11,769 nt of DNA, taken from the NCBI GenBank assembly GCA_905373605.1, contig CAJPTO010000080.1, forward strand, positions 1 through 11,769, read 5' to 3'. The notes under the pieces were generated by a model. That model was not told the DNA's origin. It did no database searches and saw only the letters and a list, made by a program, of their open reading frames with translations. This document shows, in pieces, positions 1-6,664 of the stretch; within the stretch, counting starts at the first letter, position 1, and each line of letters begins with the position of its first letter. Both the position numbers and the translations under genes were made by a program. The stretch comes from an uncultured Prevotella sp. (lineage in GTDB: Bacteria; Bacteroidota; Bacteroidia; Bacteroidales; Bacteroidaceae).

Positions 1-26
1 AGCGTCTTCCGACATCACGTGCAGTG

Positions 27-136
27 TGTACCAGCGTTACATGCAACATGTACCAGCGTTACATGCAGCATGTACCAGCGTTACATGCAACATGTAGATG
101 TGTTACATGCAACATGTACCAACGTTACAATCAACA
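27..136. repeat. Tandem array A, 22-bp period, five hairpin units
   Basis: Five consecutive 22-bp units start at 27, 49, 71, 93 and 115. Each repeats TGTACCAGCGT followed by TACATGCAACA. Units 1 and 3 are identical and unit 2 differs from them by one base. Unit 4 changes CCAGCG to GATGTG, and unit 5 has AACG for AGCG and loses the TACATG arm. Across unit junctions the sequence TACATG-CAA-CATGTA forms a perfect 6-bp inverted repeat with a 3-nt loop. Degenerate copies appear to flank the array on the left (5-26, about 12 of 22 bases matching) and right (137-158). No neighbouring gene explains it. The function is unknown. Confidence 0.9.
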
Positions 137-186
137 AGTAACTTGCGCGATGCACAATTTCTAACTCAAAAGTAGAAGAAAAGCAA

Positions 187-372
187 ATGCAAGACGAACG
201 TCCCGAGCCGCCGCGCGAAGAGGCCAAGCCTGCGGAGCATTCGCGCAAGGCGTATGTTGAGCGCAAGACGCGCAACGCGTTGGCCACGGTAAGGGCGATG
301 TGTTGTGCCAGTGCTGACAATTGGTTTTGCGTAAATATTCTCTTTTGGCACCGAAGCTCAGTAACAAATTAG
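187..372 (+). CDS. Doubtful small protein or coding remnant
   Basis: A 61-residue frame starts ATG at 187 after a purine-rich stretch (AGAAGAAAAG) that could aid initiation. The first 38 residues or so are very hydrophilic (MQDERPEPPREEAKPAEHS and on) and their codons mostly end in G or C, as in real genes. From about position 300 the composition turns AT-rich and the peptide becomes Cys/Trp/Phe-rich, which looks non-coding. This may be a short real protein, the remnant of a decayed gene whose frame is lost near 300, or chance. I do not recognise a family. No partner gene or promoter supports it. Confidence 0.15.
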   Translation: MQDERPEPPREEAKPAEHSRKAYVERKTRNALATVRAMCCASADNWFCVNILFWHRSSVTN

Positions 373-585
373 CACAACACTTTGCAAAGCTATCTTGACT
401 TTTACTCTTAAACATGAATGGCATTGGGAAATAGCCTACCGAAATACGATATGCACATCACGTGTGAGGTCTTTTGTTGCTAAGCATGTTCCCATTGCAT
501 CCCTACCCGATAGCATCGTGAAAGAGAATTATATTTTAGCCCTGTTTTTCTGCGTGTTGCTAGCAAGTTCATCAGTACAATGCAG

Positions 586-682
586 CTTGTACTGTGGCTA
601 CAAGGCTCTGGTAGTGCTGCTACAAGATGCTTGTAGTGTGGCTACAAGGCTCTTGTAGTGTGGCTACAAGATGCTTGTAGTG
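586..682. repeat. Tandem array B, 22-bp period, hairpin units
   Basis: Units start at 586, 608, 630, 652 and 674, again exactly 22 bp apart. The fifth is cut short after CTTGTAGTGA. The core is CTTGTAG-TGTGG-CTACAAG, a perfect 7-bp inverted repeat with a 5-nt loop, followed by a 3-nt linker. The linker alternates GCT, ATG, GCT, ATG through units 1 to 4, which points to a 44-bp dimer as the duplicated block. Units 3 and 4 are identical except for the linker. The sequence differs from array A although the period and the palindromic design are the same. An open frame crosses the array but is a by-product of the repeats. Confidence 0.9.
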
Positions 683-816
683 AGTCCATCTGCCAGCGAA
701 TGCTCCACAAGTTGGTAGCAACTGCGTCATGGTTCAAAGGCAGTTGTTTATTAAAAGCAATTTATTTTTAACTATAATCTATATCAAGGAGCGGTTTTCA
801 TTTTTTTATGTTTAAC

Positions 817-864
817 TTTGCCATGTGCCAGAATGTCCTTACTCAATCTGCTTGACATGGCAAA
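817..864. repeat. 10-bp perfect inverted repeat
   Basis: TTTGCCATGT at 817-826 is exactly complementary to ACATGGCAAA at 855-864, with 28 nt between the arms. The left arm overlaps a -7-like element (TAACTTTG, 813-820). No U-tract follows, so it does not look like an intrinsic terminator. It could be a paired operator or a transcript hairpin in a long 5' leader of the GH43 gene. The role is not known. Confidence 0.45.
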
Positions 865-1122
865 ATAGGAGCATGTTCACACGTGCCATTTCAGCTAGGT
901 GGCATCACAGGCCCTTTGCCATAGCGTGTAAGGCCTTCCTATATGGTATATGTGTATGCCTGGATGCTGGTTTTGGCAATGTTTTAATGCAATAAGTCTG
1001 TTTTGTCGTTCAGCAATGGCACGATGAACATCAGGCTACCCGCATAGAAAGTGATACCTGGTCTTTTTCTTCGACCAGTAATTTCGCGAAGTGTCCACTA
1101 CCTTATCTGTCTGTTTCAACGT

Positions 1123-1135
1123 GTGATGACATCAC
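1123..1135. promoter_or_regulatory. 13-bp palindrome, possible operator
   Basis: GTGATG-A-CATCAC is a perfect 6-bp inverted repeat around a single central base, 77 bp before the GH43 start codon. A second, differently centred inverted repeat overlaps it (TCTGTC at 1106-1111 and GACAGA at 1137-1142). The position suits a regulator-binding site for the GH43-GH51 unit. It resembles the CRP half-site TGTGA, but the spacing is one base short of the CRP consensus, so the regulator is not identified. Confidence 0.3.
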
Positions 1136-1212
1136 GGACAGAAAGATATTAACGAAAAGTTCTAGTTCTTTCCCTGCAGAGTAGCGGGTGGGGACGTTTA
1201 ATGAAATAAGAT

Positions 1213-3123
1213 ATGAAGCAAGCCCTCTTTATTTTGTTGCTCGCTGTTTTCTCGCTCAGCTCATGGCAGATGAAGGCGCAGCAAAATCCCATTCTCCCCG
1301 GATTTCATGCCGACCCGGAAATTGTTTACAGTAATTTGACCAATCGTTATTACATCTATTCCACCACAGATGGCTTTCCAGGCTGGGGTGGCTACACCTA
1401 TGCGTGTTTTTCTTCGGCCGACCTTAAGGAATGGCGTGATGAGGGAGATGTGCTAAACGCAAAGAACGGCCAGATACCTTGGGCCGACGGCAACCTTTGG
1501 GCACCTGCTGTTCAAGAGGTGAAAGTGGGCAAGGGAAAATATAAGTATTACCTCTATTATAGTGCCTCCCAAAAGCAAGGTGGCGGAAAAGCGATAGGCG
1601 TGGCCGTAAGTGACAGCCCCACTGGCCCGTTTGTGGATCATGGCAAGCCCATTGTCGACACTGTTCCCACTGGGTGTCAGGGCCAACAGATAGATGTGGA
1701 TGTGTTTGTAGACCCACGCTCAAAGAAAACTTTCCTGTATTGGGGCAATGGTTATATGGCTGGAGCCGAACTTCAAAAAGACATGGCAACGATAAAGCCG
1801 CATACGCTCAAGGTGCTCACTCCGAGGGGTGGCACATTGCAAGATTATGCCTATCGCGAAGCCCCATACGTTTTCTATCGCGGTGGTTTGTATTACTTTC
1901 TTTGGTCGGTAGACGACACCGGCTCGGCCAACTATCATGTGGCTTACGGCACGGCGTTGTCGCCATTGGGGCCGATAACCGTTGCAAAATCGCCAATCGT
2001 CATTCAGCAGGATGCCAAGCGGGGCATCTACGGCACCGGTCATAATGCTGTTGTCAATGTTCCCAACACCGATGATTGGTATATTGTTTATCATCGCATC
2101 AACAAAAATTTCATCCATGTGGATGAGCAACCGGGCATCCATCGCGAGGTGTGCATCAACCGCTTGGAGTTTAACGCCGATGGAACGATAAAACCCGTTG
2201 CGCCTTCCCATGCTGTGGCGAACAAGGATGGTTCAACCGATCTCATCGCAAGGGGTAATCCACTCTTCACGCATCTATACACGGCTGATGCTGCAGCTTA
2301 TGTCGAGGGCGACACGCTATGGCTTTTTACAGGGCATGATGACGACAATGCGACCCTTGCCAACGGTTACAAGATGACCGATTGGCTAACGTTCTCTACC
2401 ACCGACCTAAAGCATTGGCGGCAGCATCCTGTGGGGCTTGACATCTTTGCATTCAAGTGGGCCACAAGCAAGCAGGCCTACGCTGGGCATGTGGCAAAGC
2501 GCAATGGCAAATACTACTGGTATGTATCCACCAACTGGTGTGGCATCGGCGTGGCAGTGAGCGACAAGATAACTGGCCCTTACAAGGATGCATTAGGACA
2601 TCCCTTGCTCACAAACAAAGATTGCCGTGGCTCAAAGCACAGCTGGGCATGCATCGACCCGGCTATCTTCATCGACGACGACAACACGCCTTACATCGTT
2701 TGGGGAAACAGGCAGTGCTACATCGCCAAGTTGAAAGACAACATGATTGAGATTGACGGCGACATCCACCAAATAGCTCTTGGCGACGATTACCCTTTCA
2801 CCGAGGCACCGTGGATTCACAAACACGATGGCAGGTACTATCTCACCTATGCCGTGGGCTGGCCCGAACGCATTGGTTATGCCATGAGCGACAACATCAT
2901 GGGGACATGGCGACCAATGGGACTCATAGATGGAGTGGCGGGCAACAGCAACACCACACATCCATCGATTGTGAATTTTAAGGGGCAGTGGCTCTACTTC
3001 ACACACGATGGCTCGCTGCATGGTGGCCATTCATTCAGGCGCAGTGTTGTAATGAAAAAACTCGAATATGACAACGATGGCCTGATTAAACCCATCGACA
3101 ACACGCCTAGCTTTATCAGATAA
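1213..3123 (+). CDS. Secreted tandem GH43-GH43 glycoside hydrolase (arabinosidase/xylosidase type)
   Basis: The 636-residue protein has a signal peptide (residues 1-22, cleavage probably after MKAQ) followed by two family-43 five-bladed propeller domains. Domain 1 (about 25-330) shows the expected triad: base Asp34 in HADPE, pKa-modulating Asp161 in QIDVDVF and acid Glu216 in REAPYV. His277 in GTGHN is also typical. Domain 2 (about 348-636) starts NPLFTHLYTAD and has Asp359 (usually TADP, here TADA), Asp482 in CIDPAIF and Glu531 in TEAPW. Both domains thus look catalytically complete. GH43 enzymes release L-arabinofuranose or D-xylose from arabinan or arabinoxylan with inversion. Exact subfamilies and substrate cannot be fixed by eye. 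The protein should act in the periplasm or at the surface; no lipobox is seen. The GH51 gene follows after 24 bp, implying one transcript. A two-codon ATG-AAA-TAA frame (1201-1209) lies just upstream of the start. Confidence 0.9.
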   Translation: MKQALFILLLAVFSLSSWQMKAQQNPILPGFHADPEIVYSNLTNRYYIYSTTDGFPGWGGYTYACFSSADLKEWRDEGDVLNAKNGQIPWADGNLWAPAVQEVKVGKGKYKYYLYYSASQKQGGGKAIGVAVSDSPTGPFVDHGKPIVDTVPTGCQGQQIDVDVFVDPRSKKTFLYWGNGYMAGAELQKDMATIKPHTLKVLTPRGGTLQDYAYREAPYVFYRGGLYYFLWSVDDTGSANYHVAYGTALSPLGPITVAKSPIVIQQDAKRGIYGTGHNAVVNVPNTDDWYIVYHRINKNFIHVDEQPGIHREVCINRLEFNADGTIKPVAPSHAVANKDGSTDLIARGNPLFTHLYTADAAAYVEGDTLWLFTGHDDDNATLANGYKMTDWLTFSTTDLKHWRQHPVGLDIFAFKWATSKQAYAGHVAKRNGKYYWYVSTNWCGIGVAVSDKITGPYKDALGHPLLTNKDCRGSKHSWACIDPAIFIDDDNTPYIVWGNRQCYIAKLKDNMIEIDGDIHQIALGDDYPFTEAPWIHKHDGRYYLTYAVGWPERIGYAMSDNIMGTWRPMGLIDGVAGNSNTTHPSIVNFKGQWLYFTHDGSLHGGHSFRRSVVMKKLEYDNDGLIKPIDNTPSFIR

Positions 3124-3147
3124 AATCACCTAACAACAACATGAAAC

Positions 3148-5124
3148 ATGAATAAGAAATGCATTCTATCGGGCATCATGGCCGCCTTGCCAATGGTTGG
3201 CTTGTTGGCACAGACCCACACGCTCGACATCAATGCCAAAAAAGTGGGTGCCAAGGTGCAGCCAACGATGTACGGCCTTTTTTTTGAAGACATCAACTAT
3301 GCTGCCGATGGCGGCTTGTATGGCGAGCTGGTGAAGAACCGCTCGTTCGAGTTTCCGCAGAAACTCATGGGTTGGCAGGCGTTCGGAAATGTAGCAGTAA
3401 AGAACGATGGGCCTTTCGAGCGTTGCCCACACTACGTGCTCCTTGGTTATGCCGGACATAAGGAACGCGCCACCGGACTTCAGAATGAGGGCTACTTCGG
3501 CATTGGGCTCATCAAGGACGAGGCTTATCGTTTCTCGGTTTGGGCTAAAGCCCCAAGCGGCGATGCTTCTCTTGAGGTGGCACTTGTTGATGAGAACACG
3601 GCGGAGGAGAGCCAAGTGCTAGAAAAGGCCGAACTGAAAGTGAATGGCAGCGAATGGAAGAAATACGAACTGGAGTTGAAACCTGGCAAAACCGTGCAAC
3701 AAGCACGCCTGCGCTTGTTGCTAAACGGGAAAAACAGTGTGGCTTTAGAGCATGTAAGCCTTTTCCCCGTAAACACATTCAAGGGTAGAACCAACGGCAT
3801 GCGCCGCGACCTTGCCCAGGCTCTTTACGACATGCACCCTGGCGTGTTGCGCTTTCCTGGCGGATGCATAGTTGAGGGCGAGTCGCTTCAAAACCGCTAT
3901 CAATGGAAGAACAGCATCGGGCCGGTGGAAAACCGCCCACTGAACAACAACCGTTGGCAGTCTACATTCCGCCATCGGCTCTTTCCCGACTACTATCAAA
4001 GCTATGGATTGGGCTTCTTTGAATACTTTCTGTTGGCAGAAGTCATCGGTGCGGAGCCCTTACCCGTACTCAATGTGGGCATGGCTTGCCAGTATCAGAA
4101 CTGGAACGACCCCAGTGCGCACGTGCCTGTCGACTCGTTGCAGGCCTACATCCAAGACTGTCTGGACCTAATAGCGTTTGCCAATGGCGATGTGAACACC
4201 ACATGGGGGAAGAAACGTGCCGAGATGGGCCATCCCAAACCCTTCAACCTTAAAATGATCGCCGTGGGAAACGAGCAGTGGGACAATCTCTACTTCGAAC
4301 GATTGCGCCCATTTGTGAAAGCCATCCGCACCGCATATCCCAACATTCGCATCATAGGCTCGTCGGGTCCCGACTCTGAAGGCGAGATGTTTGATAAAGG
4401 ATGGAAAGCAATGAAGGAAATAAAAGCCGACCTTGTGGACGAGCATTTCTACCGCAATGAACATTGGTTTCTTTCGCAAGGCCTGCGCTATGAAGGCTAC
4501 GACCGCAAGGGACCGAAAGTTTTCGCGGGCGAATATGCCTGCCACGGCAAGGGAAAGAAATGGAACCACTATGAAACATCGCTCTACGAGGCTGCATTCA
4601 TGACCGACATTGAGCGCAATGCCGACATTGTTGAAATGGCAACCTATGCGCCACTCTTCGCCCATGTTGACGGTTGGCAGTGGCGTCCAGACTTGATATG
4701 GTTTGACAATACGCGGATGTTCAAAACGGTTAGCTACTATGTACAGCAGATGTATGCCTGCAACAAGGGCACCAACGTTTTGCCACTCACAATGGAAGGC
4801 AAGCCAGTGGCCGGACAAGAGGGGCAAGACGGACTGTTTGCCAGTGCCGTTGTCGACAAGCAGAAAGGAGAGGTTATTGTAAAAGTAGTAAACACCTCGG
4901 ATAAAGTGCAGGATGTAACGCTCAACATCTTGGGGCTAACAGGTTCGCGCACTGCAAAGTTAACAACTTTGGTGAGCCACAGCATGGATGCGGAGAATAC
5001 ACTCGACAATCCCGATGCCATACGGCCTATTACGACAACCGCCATATGTGAAAGCAAGAAAGGCGCAACGGTGCTTAACGACCAGCTGCCGCCAAAATCG
5101 TTCAGGATGTACAACATAAAATAG
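3148..5124 (+). CDS. Secreted GH51 alpha-L-arabinofuranosidase
   Basis: The 658-residue enzyme hydrolyses terminal alpha-L-arabinofuranosyl groups with retention of configuration. A signal peptide covers residues 1-22 (MVGLLAQ before THTLDI). The N-terminal family signature is YGLFFEDINYAADGGLYGE (42-60). A beta-sandwich resembling CBM4_9 modules follows at about 65-208 (NRSFEFP onset). The TIM barrel carries LRFPGG (234-239), acid/base Glu376 in VGNEQW and nucleophile Glu462 in FAGEYA. A C-terminal beta domain of the alpha-L-AF type spans about 500-658. The length fits bacterial GH51 proteins with an inserted CBM-like domain. It is the second gene of the rightward unit and is expected to finish what the double GH43 begins on arabinan or arabinoxylan. 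A tiny out-of-frame frame (ATGAAACATGAATAA, 3141-3155) overlaps the start codon. The exact location (periplasm or secreted) is inferred from the signal peptide only. Confidence 0.95.
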   Translation: MNKKCILSGIMAALPMVGLLAQTHTLDINAKKVGAKVQPTMYGLFFEDINYAADGGLYGELVKNRSFEFPQKLMGWQAFGNVAVKNDGPFERCPHYVLLGYAGHKERATGLQNEGYFGIGLIKDEAYRFSVWAKAPSGDASLEVALVDENTAEESQVLEKAELKVNGSEWKKYELELKPGKTVQQARLRLLLNGKNSVALEHVSLFPVNTFKGRTNGMRRDLAQALYDMHPGVLRFPGGCIVEGESLQNRYQWKNSIGPVENRPLNNNRWQSTFRHRLFPDYYQSYGLGFFEYFLLAEVIGAEPLPVLNVGMACQYQNWNDPSAHVPVDSLQAYIQDCLDLIAFANGDVNTTWGKKRAEMGHPKPFNLKMIAVGNEQWDNLYFERLRPFVKAIRTAYPNIRIIGSSGPDSEGEMFDKGWKAMKEIKADLVDEHFYRNEHWFLSQGLRYEGYDRKGPKVFAGEYACHGKGKKWNHYETSLYEAAFMTDIERNADIVEMATYAPLFAHVDGWQWRPDLIWFDNTRMFKTVSYYVQQMYACNKGTNVLPLTMEGKPVAGQEGQDGLFASAVVDKQKGEVIVKVVNTSDKVQDVTLNILGLTGSRTAKLTTLVSHSMDAENTLDNPDAIRPITTTAICESKKGATVLNDQLPPKSFRMYNIK

Positions 5125-5522
5125 GCCCATTATTGTTGGGTGCGCATCCGCTGCTTGTAGGCAAGGAATGGCGTAACAAAGAGAACATGGTACGGACAGG
5201 TAAAAGCAGAATACATAAAAAAATGATGTGCCAATTGCCGTAATGCGGCTTTTGGCACATCATTCCTTAATCAACCCCCTGTAATGCAACCGCATGAACG
5301 CCTTTTCACATTGTTGCTTTCGTTCGTGCAGGTTTCGTAAAGTGTCGTTGCTGTATTTTTCCCCTTTTAACAGAACAGCTTTCGTTTACGATAGGGTGGG
5401 GTCATAGATGACGATGCAAACAGAAAGCGTATGTGAAAGCAGTACAGAAAAAGCGACACTACACCTAGAAACAAAATGATAAAAAGGGAAATGGACTTTT
5501 TCGAATACTTTCTAAGTCGGCC
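5125..5522. other. Intergenic region between convergent operons
   Basis: About 400 bp separate the GH51 stop codon from the tlpA-like stop codon. The clear element is the terminator hairpin at 5217-5264. The remaining stretch (5265-5522) has no convincing gene; the open frame from 5476 is antisense to the tlpA-like gene. It contains a spaced inverted repeat, AGTGTCG at 5341-5347 and CGACACT at 5454-5460, 106 nt apart. This spacing is unusual for a terminator, and no -7/-33 promoter pair is evident. Confidence 0.6.
5217..5264 (-). terminator. Intrinsic terminator of the leftward operon, possibly bidirectional
   Basis: AATGATGTGCCAA (5222-5234) pairs perfectly with TTGGCACATCATT (5252-5264), a 13-bp stem. 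A second nested stem, GCCG (5237-5240) with CGGC (5246-5249), closes a TAATG loop. On the minus strand the hairpin is followed by seven U residues (complement of A5217-5223), the pattern of an intrinsic terminator for the fecR-susC-susD-tlpA transcript. The same hairpin lies 98 nt after the GH51 stop codon and may also stop rightward transcription, but on that side only CCTTAATC follows, so the case is weaker. Confidence 0.8.
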
Positions 5523-6629
5523 TTATTTTATCAGTTCGGCTAATTTCTTGGTTAGGTTCTTACCCCGGCATTCATCGTTAGCCGCAACGATATTGCCATC
5601 CGCACTTACTAGATATACCGTGGGTACGGAACTTACTTTGAACTGGTTGGCCACTTCCTCCGAACGAAAGTTCGGCCATACCATCTTCTCTTGCTCCACC
5701 GCTTTCTTCCAATCGTCTTCCTTTTTGTCGATGCTAATGCTCACCACCTCAAAACCCTTGTCCTTAAATTGTTGGTAAGCAGCCTTCACGTTTGGCAGCT
5801 CTTTGCGGCAAGGGGCGCACCACGAGGCCCAAAAATCCAGCAAAACATATTTCTTCCCTTTAGCCAGCCGCTCGAAGTTATATTTTTTGCCGTTCTCATC
5901 CACCAAAACAAACTTCTTTATCACGGGAGCAACAGCTAGTTCTGGCCAAATTTCCTGTTGCATCTTCTTGCCATAGAAAGATTTTTTCACGTCTTCTGGC
6001 AGACTGTTATAATAGTCGGCCTGCTCTTTAGAGAGATAACTGAGATATTTAATGGCAAGCAGCGGTCCCCAGAATGTGGCTTTGTTGTCGTTTACCATGC
6101 CCATGATGGTTTTTTCCACCTTGTCGAAGAACGCCTTTTCTTTCTCCGGACTATAGTTTTGGTGCAAAGCCATGTAGTCGTTGTCAAGCGCATCGTGTTT
6201 GGCATCAAACTCGGCCAGCTTGTCGTTGAGTTTAGATCCAGTGACCTTAGCCTTCCATTGATAAGCAACGTTCTGCGTGTTGGCCGTGTCGCGAACGGCT
6301 ATTGCTTCGATGTTCATCTCGCAGTTTTCAAGCATGATGTCGGCTGCGCCATAAGTGTCTTTCACCTGAATTAGGGCGCAGATGGGTTCTTCGGCAAAAC
6401 CCGTGAACTGGAATTTGCCATTTTTAACGGTGGTTTCGGCCAAGGCAGAGTCATTGTCGTGGCTCATTGGCGTGAGCGTTAGCACAGTGCCGTCGGCCAG
6501 GCCGCTTACAGAACCGTTGATGGTGTAACCCTGCTTCTGCTGTGTGCATGAAGCGATAAGCGATAAATGGAAAATGATAAGCACAGCACAACCCAGCCAG
6601 CGTCCTATCTTACTTGTTTTGTTAGTCAT
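5523..6629 (-). CDS. DUF4369/TlpA-like thiol-disulfide oxidoreductase lipoprotein
   Basis: The 368-residue protein has a lipoprotein signal with lipobox LIASC (Cys28), so it is membrane-anchored and faces the periplasm or the surface. Residues about 34-130 match the DUF4369 pattern (YTINGSVSGLADGTVLTL and following). A helical linker covers about 131-235. The C-terminal thioredoxin-fold domain (236-368) carries the redox motif WCAPC (270-274) and the cis-proline in SSVPT (Pro336). TlpA-type domains reduce or exchange disulfides in envelope proteins. The gene starts 35 bp after susD in the same direction, is last in the operon, and is followed by the terminator at 5217-5264. Such lipoproteins are common partners of SusCD pairs in Bacteroidota, but their substrate is generally unknown. 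The region around the start codon shares 15 identical bases with the susD start. Confidence 0.93.
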   Translation of the reverse strand: MTNKTSKIGRWLGCAVLIIFHLSLIASCTQQKQGYTINGSVSGLADGTVLTLTPMSHDNDSALAETTVKNGKFQFTGFAEEPICALIQVKDTYGAADIMLENCEMNIEAIAVRDTANTQNVAYQWKAKVTGSKLNDKLAEFDAKHDALDNDYMALHQNYSPEKEKAFFDKVEKTIMGMVNDNKATFWGPLLAIKYLSYLSKEQADYYNSLPEDVKKSFYGKKMQQEIWPELAVAPVIKKFVLVDENGKKYNFERLAKGKKYVLLDFWASWCAPCRKELPNVKAAYQQFKDKGFEVVSISIDKKEDDWKKAVEQEKMVWPNFRSEEVANQFKVSSVPTVYLVSADGNIVAANDECRGKNLTKKLAELIK

Positions 6630-6664
6630 AATTTTGTTTTTTGTATTTTCAATTCACAATTTTT

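Larger units (their letters stand above)
1..1212. other. Long gene-poor intergenic region with repeats
   Basis: About 1.2 kb without a convincing gene lies upstream of the GH43 gene. Short open frames occur on both strands, but most run through tandem repeats or give Cys/Trp-rich, low-quality peptides. The region holds two 22-bp-period hairpin arrays (27-136 and 586-682), a GC-rich patch around 187-300 that might be a coding remnant, a 10-bp inverted repeat (817-864), a weak hairpin (CTGGTC at 1058-1063 with GACCAG at 1073-1078) and a 13-bp palindrome (1123-1135). A match to the Bacteroidota -7 element (TAnnTTTG) is seen as TAACTTTG at 813-820, but no TTG is found at the -33 distance. The promoter of the GH43-GH51 unit is therefore not confidently located. 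Confidence 0.7.

Noticed and set aside
81..424. Minus-strand open frames over the left end
   Set aside because: They run antisense through repeat array A and the GC-rich patch, giving Cys/Ser-rich peptides of no recognisable kind.
395..658. Plus-strand 87-residue open frame
   Set aside because: Its 3' part is made by tandem array B, composition is not gene-like, and no homology is recognised.
27..682. CRISPR array
   Set aside because: Units are directly abutting with a 22-bp period. There are no unique spacers of 25-40 bp and no cas genes.
1122..1135. CRP-type binding site (TGTGA with TCAC)
   Set aside because: The half-sites are five bases apart instead of six and the right half ends TCACG, so it does not meet the consensus. 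Bacteroidota CRP-like regulation cannot be assumed.
1720..2211. Long antisense frames within the GH43, GH51 and SusC genes
   Set aside because: They are shadows of strongly supported genes in other frames and show no protein family features.
5494..5518. Terminator directly after the tlpA-like stop codon
   Set aside because: The stem is only GACTT/AAGTC (5 bp) with a 15-nt loop and no clean U-tract. The hairpin at 5217-5264 is far stronger.
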